This document shows, one piece after another, positions 15,180 through 22,409 of a stretch of DNA of 22,416 bases; the first letter of the stretch is position 1; the number at the start of each line of letters is the position of its first letter. The translations under genes were made by a program, and so were the position numbers. The stretch lies in NCBI GenBank assembly GCA_044433305.1, contig JAWXTS010000024.1, forward strand, positions 1-22,416, read 5' to 3'. Under the pieces are notes generated by a model that saw nothing but the letters and a program-made list of their open reading frames with translations, was not told the origin of the DNA and made no database searches. The stretch comes from JAWXTS01 sp044433305 (lineage in GTDB: Bacteria > Bacteroidota > Bacteroidia > Bacteroidales > Rikenellaceae).

Positions 15180-17201
15180 ATGAAAAGATTAATGATGGCT
15201 CTATCTACACTAGCACTTGTTAGCTGTGGTGGATCGACTAAAACAACAGACAATGTTCCTGCCATAGATTTAGCAAACTTGGACACCACTCATTGTCCAT
15301 GTAATGACTTCTACCAGTATGCCACTGGAGGATGGCAAAAAAGAACACCTCTAAAAGACGAATACTCTCGCTATGGAGCATTTGATGTGCTACGCGAAAA
15401 TAACGAGATACGTATAAACGAACTTTTCTCGGAGCTTACATCTCAAAAAAACGCAGCGGGCAGCGTGGGTCAGAAGATTGCAGATCTATATACTATGGGG
15501 CTAGACAGCATCGCCCTAAACAAGCAGGGAGCCGAAGCCGTAATGCCAGATTTGAAAGCTATCGAAACCATCGAGGGCAAAACAGCGACTAGTGCAATGA
15601 TAGCTGAGTTGCACCGCGAAATCGCTAATCCTTTCTTTGGGGCTTACATATCGACAGACCTTAAGAACTCGAACGAGAATATAATGTATATCTCTCAGGC
15701 TGGTTTATCTATGGGCACCAAGGACTACTATGTAGATTCAAAATATAGCGAGCTACGCGAGAAATATCAGGCTTACATTGCCGAGTTATTTACTCTTGCA
15801 GGCTACTCTGAGCAAGAGAGCAAGCGCATCTCAGAGTCTGTTATGGCTGTCGAGATGGCTATTGCCGAGGCGTCAAGCTCGAATGTAGAGCTTCGCGACA
15901 TCTATGCCAACTACAACATGATGGATATCTCTGAGTTCAAGGCTAAGTACGATGCCATAGACTGGGATCTTTATGCTAAGACCATAGGTTTCTCGCTACC
16001 AGAGCAAATCAACATCGGACAACCTAAGCAGATGGCCAAGGTCAACTCACTGCTAAAAACTCTAGAACCTAGAGTAATCAAAGACTACCTAGCCTTCAAC
16101 ACACTAAACAGCGCGGCGTCTTACCTGAATGATGATATTTACACTGCCTCATTCAACTTCTATGGCAAGGAGATGTCAGGAAGTCAGGCTCCACAGCCAC
16201 GTTGGAAACGCTCACTTGCCATCCCTAATAGTTCTCTGGGCGAGGCTGTTGGCGAGATGTACGTTGCCAAATACTTCCCTGCTGAGTACAAAGATAAGAT
16301 GATGTCTCTTGTGGGTAACCTACAAAAAGCCCTGTCAAAACATATTGACAATCTTGACTGGATGAGCGAGACAACCAAGGCCAAAGCACAAGAGAAGCTA
16401 TCTACGATATACATCAAGATTGGCTATCCAGACAAGTGGAAAGACTATTCTACGCTTACAATAGACCCAAGCATATCATACTGGGAAAACATCAAGGCCA
16501 TAGGCAAGTGGAGCACCCTTGACAACTTCGCAAAATTGGGTCAGCCCGTAGACCGCGACGAATGGGCTATGTCGCCACAAACCGTTAACGCCTACTACAA
16601 CCCAACAACAAACGAGATTTGCTTCCCAGCGGCTATCCTTCAACCTCCGTTCTTCAACATGGACGCTGATGATGCAGTCAACTATGGTGCTATCGGCGTT
16701 GTTATTGGACACGAGATGACACACGGTTTTGACGACCAAGGACGTCAGTTTGACAAGGACGGAAACCTTAGCGACTGGTGGACCGCAGAGGATGCCGAAA
16801 AATTCAACGCAAAGGCTCAAGAGCTTGTGGCACAGTTCGACGCAATCGAGGTTCTGCCTAACGTATTTGCAAATGGTGCATTCACTCTTGGAGAGAACAT
16901 TGCCGACCAAGGAGGCTTGCGCGTGGCATACACCGCTATGAAAGATGCTCAGGCAGGACAAGAGCCAGAGGAGATTGACGGTTTCAACGCCGACCAACGC
17001 TTCTACATAGGTTATGCCTCTGTATGGGCACAGAATATCCGCGACAAGGAAATCGAGCGACGCACCAACACAGACCCTCACTCAATAGGCAAATGGCGCG
17101 TGAATCAGACTCTAAAGAATATCGCTACATTCTACTCTGCATTCGATATTACCTCAGGTGATATGTTCCTTGCACCAGAGCAGCGAGTAGTTATTTGGTA
17201 G
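15180..17201 (+). CDS. pepO: M13-family (PepO/neprilysin-like) zinc endopeptidase, lipoprotein
   Basis: This 673-residue protein has the usual length for bacterial M13 peptidases. A short signal peptide ends in the lipobox LVSC (Cys16), so it is a membrane-anchored lipoprotein in the periplasm or outer membrane. Catalytic elements are the substrate-binding NAYYNP (470-475), the zinc motif HEMTH (511-515, with E512 catalytic) and the third zinc ligand in GENIADQGG (E572). The DPHSIGKWRVN block carries H634 and R640, which stabilise the transition state. The C-terminus is VVIW rather than the usual CxxW, so the last Cys of the family is missing. The enzyme cleaves short oligopeptides. Together with the SusCD-linked metalloprotease this adds to a peptide-processing theme. 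A strong terminator follows at 17226-17263. Confidence 0.95.
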   Translation: MKRLMMALSTLALVSCGGSTKTTDNVPAIDLANLDTTHCPCNDFYQYATGGWQKRTPLKDEYSRYGAFDVLRENNEIRINELFSELTSQKNAAGSVGQKIADLYTMGLDSIALNKQGAEAVMPDLKAIETIEGKTATSAMIAELHREIANPFFGAYISTDLKNSNENIMYISQAGLSMGTKDYYVDSKYSELREKYQAYIAELFTLAGYSEQESKRISESVMAVEMAIAEASSSNVELRDIYANYNMMDISEFKAKYDAIDWDLYAKTIGFSLPEQINIGQPKQMAKVNSLLKTLEPRVIKDYLAFNTLNSAASYLNDDIYTASFNFYGKEMSGSQAPQPRWKRSLAIPNSSLGEAVGEMYVAKYFPAEYKDKMMSLVGNLQKALSKHIDNLDWMSETTKAKAQEKLSTIYIKIGYPDKWKDYSTLTIDPSISYWENIKAIGKWSTLDNFAKLGQPVDRDEWAMSPQTVNAYYNPTTNEICFPAAILQPPFFNMDADDAVNYGAIGVVIGHEMTHGFDDQGRQFDKDGNLSDWWTAEDAEKFNAKAQELVAQFDAIEVLPNVFANGAFTLGENIADQGGLRVAYTAMKDAQAGQEPEEIDGFNADQRFYIGYASVWAQNIRDKEIERRTNTDPHSIGKWRVNQTLKNIATFYSAFDITSGDMFLAPEQRVVIW

Positions 17202-17225
17202 ACACCATAACACAACAACAAACGA

Positions 17226-17263
17226 GGGGATGTCCAGTAAAATGGACATCCCCTTCATTTTTT
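17226..17263 (+). terminator. Intrinsic terminator of the M13 peptidase gene
   Basis: GGGGATGTCCA (17226-17236) and TGGACATCCCC (17243-17253) form a perfect 11-bp stem with a 6-nt loop, followed by TTCATTTTTT. It is 25 bp past the stop codon. Confidence 0.94.
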
Positions 17264-17276
17264 AATGCGGATGGCT

Positions 17277-17400
17277 AGGATGGTTAATAAGTATTTAGCT
17301 GCAACGCTCTGATTTTTAGTTCTCCGCAGCATACCTCGAGTATGTGAGGACAGAACTCGAAATCTAGTAAGGCAGCAGATGAGTGCTTATTAGTCATCCT
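17277..17400. repeat. 124-bp imperfect foldback (long hairpin) between converging genes
   Basis: The left arm beginning AGGATGGTTAATAAG (17277) and the reverse complement of the right arm, AGGATGACTAATAAG (from 17400 inward), match over about 58 bp with small internal loops. The hairpin closes on CATAC-CTCGA-GTATG (17330-17344). In the outer 26 positions six differences exist between the arms. Five are G-U compatible if the plus strand is transcribed and A-C mismatches if the minus strand is. The element lies between the M13 terminator and the 3' end of the ankyrin gene. Its right arm is copy B of the 36-bp dispersed repeat. It could be a structured RNA, a MITE-like repeat or an mRNA-end structure. 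Confidence 0.8.
17365..17400 (-). repeat. 36-bp dispersed repeat, copy B (right arm of the foldback)
   Basis: On the minus strand this is copy A (13176-13211) with one substitution at position 6. It begins 20 bp past the ankyrin gene's stop codon. It forms the outer 36 bases of the right arm of the 124-bp foldback. Confidence 0.9.
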
Positions 17401-17420
17401 CGTTTTCTTATATGCTTTAC

Positions 17421-18578
17421 TTACTTGTACTTCTCTAGAATAGCAGTGACTTCTTTCTGACGTTTCTTAGGATAACTGCGCATCATATCGTTTACTGTAT
17501 AACCGTTGACAGAGACGTTTTGGTCGGCACCATGTTTGAGCAGACCCTCCATAAGCTCATAGTTCTCAGCCGTAACCGCCGAAAATAGAACGGGCATACC
17601 TGCCGCTGGATGAACCGTATTAATATCAACACCCTGATCAAGCATCACCTCGATACATGCTGTTGTCTTGCACGAGGCAAACACAAGAGCACCCTTATCC
17701 TCATAACGTGCATAAGGCACCTTGCACTGCTCTATCATATAGCGCATCAACTCGTGGTTGCCCGTTTGAGCCGCAGCAAGCAGAGGCGACATATACATAT
17801 ACTGCTGTGCAGCTTTATAGGCGGCGTAGTTCTCGGCAGATGTGTTCTGCTTGATAAGCGCATCATTGGCATCAAGCGGGGTAAAGTAGATGTCGGCTTT
17901 AGCTCCTCGCTCAATAAGACTAATAATCATATCATTGTGGTAGGCGTGGTTGTCGTTAGCCTCACCAACCAATCTATACAGAAGGCTTACCGTTGGCAGT
18001 AGTGACGCTTTCTCTGAAGCAGTGGCATCATAAGAGAACATACGGTTAACCTGCTTTGTGGCATCGGCAAGACGTTGTACCATCTCTTTAATTTGTGGAG
18101 TTTCGTCCAAGTACATAGCCATAACCAGCGTTGTGGTATTACCGCGGTAAGTACCATCAAGGTAGACCTCTTTGCACAAGTAGTCGGACTCAACACCTCT
18201 GTCAAGCAGCTTATTTGCAGTTTCAAAATCGCCATACTTAACCGCTGTATACAAGGCATTATGATTGCTCTTGCTACCGCCTGCACCAACGTATATTACA
18301 TAGTAAGTGGCGTGCACATCGACACTAGGGAGTGAAAGCAGATAGTCGATACACTGGCGGCTACCCTTCTCGATAGCAAGCCCCAAAGGACTTATCAACG
18401 AGCCACCTGGCATGGTGTTGGGGTCAAGTTCACCCGATTCAATCGCCGCTTTTAGTATATCTACTTTGTCGTGAGAGATATCTAGGCCTAGCTGCCCATT
18501 TTGCTGATCATCTGCAAAGGTCGGCGTAAAACCCATCAACAGCACAGATACCAACATTAATTTTTTAACAATATTCAT
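17421..18578 (-). CDS. Secreted ankyrin-repeat protein
   Basis: I start at the ATG at 18578 (385 residues, MNIVKKLMLVSVLLMGFTPTFA). A GTG 21 bp upstream would coincide with the predicted transcription start, and an ATG at 18587 is a second option. The N-terminus is a cleavable signal peptide ending at TFA-DDQ, with no lipobox, so the protein is exported to the periplasm or beyond. Ankyrin-like units are visible at about 63-88, 107-130, 264-286, 295-318 and 329-354, for example NALYTAVKYGDFETANKLL and PVLFSAVTAENYELMEGLL. The middle (135-260) is less regular. Ankyrin repeats bind proteins, and no enzymatic domain is present. It is monocistronic from its own promoter, and its 3' end carries the 36-bp repeat. 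The partner is unknown. Confidence 0.85.
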   Translation of the reverse strand: MNIVKKLMLVSVLLMGFTPTFADDQQNGQLGLDISHDKVDILKAAIESGELDPNTMPGGSLISPLGLAIEKGSRQCIDYLLSLPSVDVHATYYVIYVGAGGSKSNHNALYTAVKYGDFETANKLLDRGVESDYLCKEVYLDGTYRGNTTTLVMAMYLDETPQIKEMVQRLADATKQVNRMFSYDATASEKASLLPTVSLLYRLVGEANDNHAYHNDMIISLIERGAKADIYFTPLDANDALIKQNTSAENYAAYKAAQQYMYMSPLLAAAQTGNHELMRYMIEQCKVPYARYEDKGALVFASCKTTACIEVMLDQGVDINTVHPAAGMPVLFSAVTAENYELMEGLLKHGADQNVSVNGYTVNDMMRSYPKKRQKEVTAILEKYK

Positions 18579-18603
18579 AATTCCCATTTTTATATTCACT
18601 GTC

Positions 18604-18633
18604 CAAAGATAAATATTTTCCTTTACTTTCCAA
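18604..18633 (-). promoter_or_regulatory. Promoter of the ankyrin-repeat gene
   Basis: On the minus strand TTG (18633-18631), 19 bp, then TATCTTTG (18611-18604) exactly fits the Bacteroidetes promoter. Transcription would begin near 18597, which excludes the upstream GTG and supports the ATG at 18578 or 18587. Confidence 0.72.
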
Positions 18634-18743
18634 TAAAGGTACTTCTTTGGCCATGGGCTATTATGAATTATTTAATACATGCTGGCTGATTTACTCGCTG
18701 AGGGCGTCTCTTCTGTCATGGCAGCCCAAAGGCCCCAAAGGCA

Positions 18744-19976
18744 CTACTCTTTGAGCTGTCTCAAGAAGCGTCTCAGGTCAGCATCAATGCTATGCTCGTG
18801 CTCTATGATATTATAGTTCTCCCAGAAGTTCTCATCATAGAAGCTCTGGGCACTCTCATAAGTGAAATCGCCAGAGCGCACACTCGACGAATACGGAATC
18901 TTCTTAGGCTCAGAATCATGGTCTGTAACCACCATCTCAGAGACTATGGTATAGTTGTTCCTGAAGAGCCTCCTGCGGAATTGACATCTGAAATTAAGCT
19001 CTGTACTACAATAATTAAAATGCCACCTGTCATTAAGGAAACGATATTCAGCAGTGTATTTTGCCTCCAGCATATCGACCTTGGTACCCGTTGGTTTCTT
19101 TTTAACCAGGGTCGAAGCCGCATCGTTATATCCTTTAATATCAAGGCTAAATTCTACACGTGCAATAGCCATTGTAAGCGAATCGACATACAGCGCGCCT
19201 TTGTAATACATCATGTTTGGAGATGCCCCCTTAGGGCTGAAGCTAACCACACGCATTTTGCGACCATCAATGGTTGTTGACTGGTCGAACCAAAAGTTAT
19301 ACTCCTTGCTTGGATTGTCTGTAAATATTATCTGATCCTCTTGGGCAACATCCAACAGTAGAGCCGACACTATACCTCCCTGAAACTTAACGAACAGAGT
19401 ATCGGTAAATCTGTTATCCCTAAAGCTGCGACCTTTGTATATGGCTGCGCGGTCACCAGAGATAGACTGTATTCCCGACTTCTCGATTTCGACAACTGCC
19501 TCAGTAAGCGTGGCAAAAGACTGTCTCTTCTTTATGGCCTCGCGATAGAAAGCCGTTTGATAGTTTTTATCTTGGGGATAGTTGTTATATTTGAGCCTTA
19601 GCACCTCCTCGATATAGGAAGTTGCATTCTTCAAATCTACATTTATGGCACCAATATACAGTTCTTCTTGTTCAAGCTTGATAACGGCACCGCCTTGTTT
19701 TGCCTCTAGCTCACTGACCGAGACCGCCACCGAGACATATCCCACATACGAGAATTTGATAGGGCTGTCACTTCTATCAGACGGCAGCTTGAGCACAAAC
19801 TCGCCATCGCCATTTGTAACCGTAGCAACGGGGCTACCTACGGCATGAACATTAACCTTTGACATGGCTCTATTTCTGCTATCAACGACCTTTCCCGATA
19901 CGGTTATAATATCTTGGGCATGTGCCGCCAAACAGAGCAGGCATGTAAGCAACGAAAGAAGTAAATATTTTTTCAT
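18744..19976 (-). CDS. Secreted protein with N-terminal CarboxypepD_reg-like domain
   Basis: This 410-residue protein has a clear signal peptide (MKKYLLLSLLTCLLCLAAHAQ). A CarboxypepD_reg-type beta-sandwich follows (about 24-101: ITVSGKVVDSRNRAMSKVNV, then FVLKLPSDRSD, then SYVGYVSVAV). The remaining 300 residues start with TSYIEEVLRLKYNNYP and contain alternating strands (YRFLNDRWHFNYCSTELNF). They resemble the N-terminal half of DUF5686-type Bacteroidetes envelope proteins. A full DUF5686 protein has about 800 residues and ends in a beta-barrel, while this one stops at 410 with a charged helix, so it is a short relative or only analogous. Function is unknown. It lies 132 bp downstream of the fimbrillin gene with no terminator seen between them. 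A TATATTTG element at 20029-20036 could give it its own promoter. Confidence 0.8.
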   Translation of the reverse strand: MKKYLLLSLLTCLLCLAAHAQDIITVSGKVVDSRNRAMSKVNVHAVGSPVATVTNGDGEFVLKLPSDRSDSPIKFSYVGYVSVAVSVSELEAKQGGAVIKLEQEELYIGAINVDLKNATSYIEEVLRLKYNNYPQDKNYQTAFYREAIKKRQSFATLTEAVVEIEKSGIQSISGDRAAIYKGRSFRDNRFTDTLFVKFQGGIVSALLLDVAQEDQIIFTDNPSKEYNFWFDQSTTIDGRKMRVVSFSPKGASPNMMYYKGALYVDSLTMAIARVEFSLDIKGYNDAASTLVKKKPTGTKVDMLEAKYTAEYRFLNDRWHFNYCSTELNFRCQFRRRLFRNNYTIVSEMVVTDHDSEPKKIPYSSSVRSGDFTYESAQSFYDENFWENYNIIEHEHSIDADLRRFLRQLKE

Positions 19977-20108
19977 AGTTTTTAGGTTTAGGTTGGTTGT
20001 ATAACTACTTAAATTATATGTACTTCTACAAATATATATAAAATTTTAGAAATTAATTATTTTTTGTGTCACTATATTATCTTTAGCGTTAATACAAATA
20101 GGTATATA

Positions 20109-21368
20109 TTAGATTTCAGTCGGATAATAGACCCACTCATCAATAGTAACACCAACTGTCATATCTGTTATAAGCACAAGGTCTCCCACCTTTGGTGCTC
20201 CCTCAACTCTGATTTTTGTATTATTACCATCAACATCATAGTAATATTCTGACAGATATATGCCTCCTGTTTGATTCAGCCGCAAAGTATAGTCATACTC
20301 CGTTCCCGCCTGCCAATCTAGTTGCTCAACCGAAAGTTTAAATCCAGCCTTAACGTATAAAGGACCCGTATATTTACCTCCATCTTTCTTGTAGACAGAA
20401 TAAAAATAACTGTTCTCCGCCCACTCTGTTTCATTGGCCGAGGTCTCCCTAAAGGCATATCCTACAAGATCCTCAGTGGCACTGTTCGTGCGGTATCGAA
20501 TAGATATGTATGCTCCATTTGGCACCAGCTCACCATCCTCATCCACTGTTATAGAACCATCCCAAACTGGAGTTTGATCATCCTCTGTTCCTCCACTCTG
20601 AGGTATCAACATAAGCTCATGCCCATCAATCCTTATCGGGTCAACTTGATTCTCTACACCATATTTTGCAAAAGGCCCAGCCGAACCAACATAATCATCA
20701 AAGCAATCTAAGTTAGTATTTGACAGATTATACCACTGCGAATTCATATAATCATATGTCCCCTGATTGATAACATTCTCTATTCCCAGTTGTCTGATTA
20801 CAGTGAGTATCCCCGCATCTTGTATTACGCTAAAACTAACCTTGGACATGATATGAGTAAAGTTGAGCGATAGCACCCCCGTTGATGGTTTTACAACAAT
20901 ATCACCTGATCTAGATGCCAAATAATCTGTCTGGTCAAGGATGCTGGACTCAACAACAATATCACCAATAATAGACAATGTAGCAATACTTGACACAGTA
21001 AAACCTGTGGCCGAGCTCGGGTAAAAAGCATAAAAATTCATTTGATTAAATGGCTCGGGCCAAGATGGCGTTTGGGATGTCTCCCAGCCCCACTGCTCTG
21101 TTTGAGCATCATAGATATATCTGCTTCCGTCAATATGGTCATACCAAGAAGAGGCATTAGCCTCTAGTCCATATACAACAAAACCATTTTTGTCGGCTTT
21201 CATAGTATCAACGTCACTGCTGGTTGCCTTTGTTGTTTGTGTCTCAAAATTTATGCTACTTGAATCATACTCGCCTACCGAAGAACTAGTTGAAGCATTG
21301 TCATCCACTTTAGAACAACCCACCACTACAACTAGAAACAAAATTGCTAAAAAGACCTTCCTTATCAT
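20109..21368 (-). CDS. Fimbrillin-family (FimA/Mfa-like) surface lipoprotein
   Basis: I start at the ATG at 21368 (419 residues, MIRKVFLAILFLVVVVGCSK). The in-frame extension upstream is Cys/Arg/His-rich and not signal-like. The lipobox VVGC places the lipid on Cys18. The segments NFYAFYPSS, then DYLASRSGDIVVKPSTGVLSLNFTHIMSKVSFSV, are the standard core of Mfa-like/FimA-type fimbrillins: a first-domain strand pattern followed by LNFxHxxSKVxFxV. Such proteins are exported as lipoproteins, matured by surface proteases and assembled into fimbriae. The tail is rich in D, Y and N. No ladder of other fimbrial genes is present, so this may be an orphan or accessory subunit. No clear promoter was identified. 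The Thr-Thr-Lys-Ala motif (about residue 43) is a plausible mature N-terminus region. Confidence 0.82.
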   Translation of the reverse strand: MIRKVFLAILFLVVVVGCSKVDDNASTSSSVGEYDSSSINFETQTTKATSSDVDTMKADKNGFVVYGLEANASSWYDHIDGSRYIYDAQTEQWGWETSQTPSWPEPFNQMNFYAFYPSSATGFTVSSIATLSIIGDIVVESSILDQTDYLASRSGDIVVKPSTGVLSLNFTHIMSKVSFSVIQDAGILTVIRQLGIENVINQGTYDYMNSQWYNLSNTNLDCFDDYVGSAGPFAKYGVENQVDPIRIDGHELMLIPQSGGTEDDQTPVWDGSITVDEDGELVPNGAYISIRYRTNSATEDLVGYAFRETSANETEWAENSYFYSVYKKDGGKYTGPLYVKAGFKLSVEQLDWQAGTEYDYTLRLNQTGGIYLSEYYYDVDGNNTKIRVEGAPKVGDLVLITDMTVGVTIDEWVYYPTEI

Positions 21369-21536
21369 AATCGTTATCTTTGAATCATCCCTATGGCAAC
21401 GACATATTTTATGCCATCTTATTTTGAGATATTTACGCAAAAGACTATATTTGCATATAACAACACACAAAACCATAAATACGAAACAGACATACCGTTA
21501 ACATAACATATTAAATTAAAAGCTTTTAGCTGTTTA

Positions 21537-21663
21537 TTCTCACTTACAAATCGGCAAAATTTAACAGAAAGAATAGACTGGCGGAGTCTTTGCTACTTAC
21601 TTGTGGCATGGACTCTCGCTAGTTCTTTCTGTGAGGTCTCTTTGCCGAACCTGTAAGTGGGAA
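21537..21663. repeat. 127-bp imperfect foldback (second long hairpin)
   Basis: Three paired blocks run inward from the ends. TTCTCACTTACA (21537-21548) pairs with TGTAAGTGGGAA (21652-21663) with one G-U. CGGCAAA (21552-21558) pairs with TTTGCCG (21641-21647). ACAGAAAGAA (21564-21573) pairs with TTCTTTCTGT (21623-21632). A further stem GAGTC/GACTC closes the centre. Size and layout resemble the element at 17277-17400, although the arm sequences differ. It encodes no protein. Confidence 0.8.
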
Positions 21664-21664
21664 C

Positions 21665-21694
21665 TTGTCGAGATCTATGCCACTTTTGCATTTG
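21665..21694 (+). promoter_or_regulatory. Possible promoter of the SLOG-like gene
   Basis: TTG (21665-21667), 19 bp, then TGCATTTG (21687-21694) matches the Bacteroidetes promoter with one mismatch. It begins right after the foldback and would start transcription about 30 bp before the ATG at 21733. Confidence 0.35.
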
Positions 21695-21732
21695 TGAGTT
21701 TTGGATTCGGCAATCTAAAACCCAAAATATCC

Positions 21733-22224
21733 ATGACAAAAGAAAATACCGTAGCCGTAATCTTCGAGGAAGGAGTATTGTCAAAAAAATCTCTCGAACA
21801 AATAATAAAACTCCAGAACAGACTCCAAAGAGCCATCGAGGATATGTTAGAAGATGGATTTGTGAACTTCATTTTACCTATAATCGGGACTTATATGCTA
21901 TTTCCAACGGGGTTCATTGACGCAATGCTCGAAATAAAAAAACACAACAAACAGATACAACTAATCATTATGCTCCCCTACGAAATAGACAAAAGATATT
22001 ATCTATCCCCTTGAGAGAACTATTACTATTATGCAAATGATGCAGATCATGTAATCTACAACCAGAAAGAATATATTGACGACAGAAGGACAAATCACGT
22101 GAAGCACCTGCTCAGATTATCTTCAGCCATAATTACCTACTACGAAAACTATTGCCCAGAACTAAAACACATCACGCACCACGCACAGCAAAAACGACTA
22201 CCCTTTATAAATATCAATATCTAG
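21733..22224 (+). pseudogene. SLOG/DUF1273-like gene interrupted by one in-frame TGA
   Basis: From the ATG at 21733 the frame gives MTKENTVAVIFEEGVLS and runs to a TGA at 22012-22014. It then continues in the same frame for 69 more codons to a TAG at 22222-22224, a total of 163 codons before that stop. Both halves resemble DUF1273 (YpsA-like, SLOG superfamily). The first half has an AxxxMLEDGFxNFI helix, then LEIKKHNKQIQLIIMLPYE. The second half has YYYANDADHVIYNQKEYID, then an Arg-Asn helix, LSSAIITYYEN and an end PFININI, with length near the family's 170-180. Relatives carry a Trp shortly after the LPYE strand, so TGA probably replaces TGG. The nucleotide-site motifs (TGHR and SGxAxGxD in relatives) are replaced by VIFEE and LPIIGTYML, which also argues for decay. 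Either a recent pseudogene or a read-through gene is possible. Confidence 0.6.
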
Positions 22225-22283
22225 CCCACAGTTTGCAAGCTATAATTAATACTAATGATTGGGATATTATAGAGTTAGAGTGC

Positions 22284-22409
22284 AACCAACATATGTTGTG
22301 TCGTCCTGAAAAAAGTTTACAGGTTTGATACAAAAATATATAAAGTTTATAAATCAGCAATAGGGTTGCAACCCTATTGCTGATTTTGCTTTTTTACGAT
22401 ATGTTGGTT
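22284..22409. repeat. Short element with 11-bp terminal inverted repeats
   Basis: AACCAACATAT (22284-22294) and ATATGTTGGTT (22399-22409) are perfect inverted repeats 104 bp apart. The left one is part of a 12-bp palindrome CAACATATGTTG (22287-22298). The interior has a small stem CCTG/CAGG, an AT-rich tract and a perfect 36-bp palindrome. The window ends 7 bp after the right repeat. It may be a MITE or the end of an insertion sequence; no transposase is visible. Confidence 0.55.
22351..22395. terminator. Perfect 36-bp palindrome followed by a T-run
   Basis: 22351-22386 is exactly self-complementary (half-site AAATCAGCAATAGGGTTG). It is followed by TGCTTTTT. On the plus strand it folds to a 16-bp stem with a 4-nt loop and a U-tract, so it is a plausible intrinsic terminator. 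It also makes up most of the right part of the inverted-repeat element. Confidence 0.7.

Larger units (their letters stand above)
21369..21732. other. Gene-free region upstream of the fimbrillin gene
   Basis: The 364 bp between the fimbrillin start and the SLOG-like gene hold the 127-bp foldback at 21537-21663 and a possible rightward promoter at 21665-21694. In 21369-21536 I see only AT-rich sequence without a good -7/-33 pair or gene. Confidence 0.6.

Noticed and set aside
16476..17081. 201-codon minus-strand open frame within the M13 peptidase gene.
   Set aside because: It is antisense to the catalytic domain with all its zinc motifs, and it lacks domain features or its own promoter.
18579..18599. 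GTG start at 18599 for the ankyrin protein.
   Set aside because: The predicted transcription start lies at about 18597, and the ATG at 18578 gives a proper signal peptide.
18645..18731. A third foldback, CTTTGG..GGGCT against AGCCCAAAG, between the ankyrin gene and the CarboxypepD_reg gene.
   Set aside because: The match needs a 4-base insertion and covers only about 11 bp, which chance could give. It also overlaps the ankyrin promoter region.
21369..21476. Longer fimbrillin protein starting at 21476.
   Set aside because: The added 36 residues (MVLCVVICKYSLLRK and onward) bury the lipoprotein signal peptide, so the ATG at 21368 is the natural start.
21537..21663. Integron attC site or retron msd for the long foldbacks.
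   Set aside because: No GTTRRRY/RYYYAAC core pairs are at the ends and no integrase or reverse transcriptase gene is in the window.
21601..21732. Upstream start at 21601 for the SLOG-like gene.
   Set aside because: It begins inside the foldback and its residues do not match the family, whose first strand begins right after the ATG at 21733.
200..22224. Genome-wide reassignment of UGA to Trp.
   Set aside because: All Trp codons in the 14 intact genes are TGG and those genes are uninterrupted under the standard code, so regular reassignment is unlikely.
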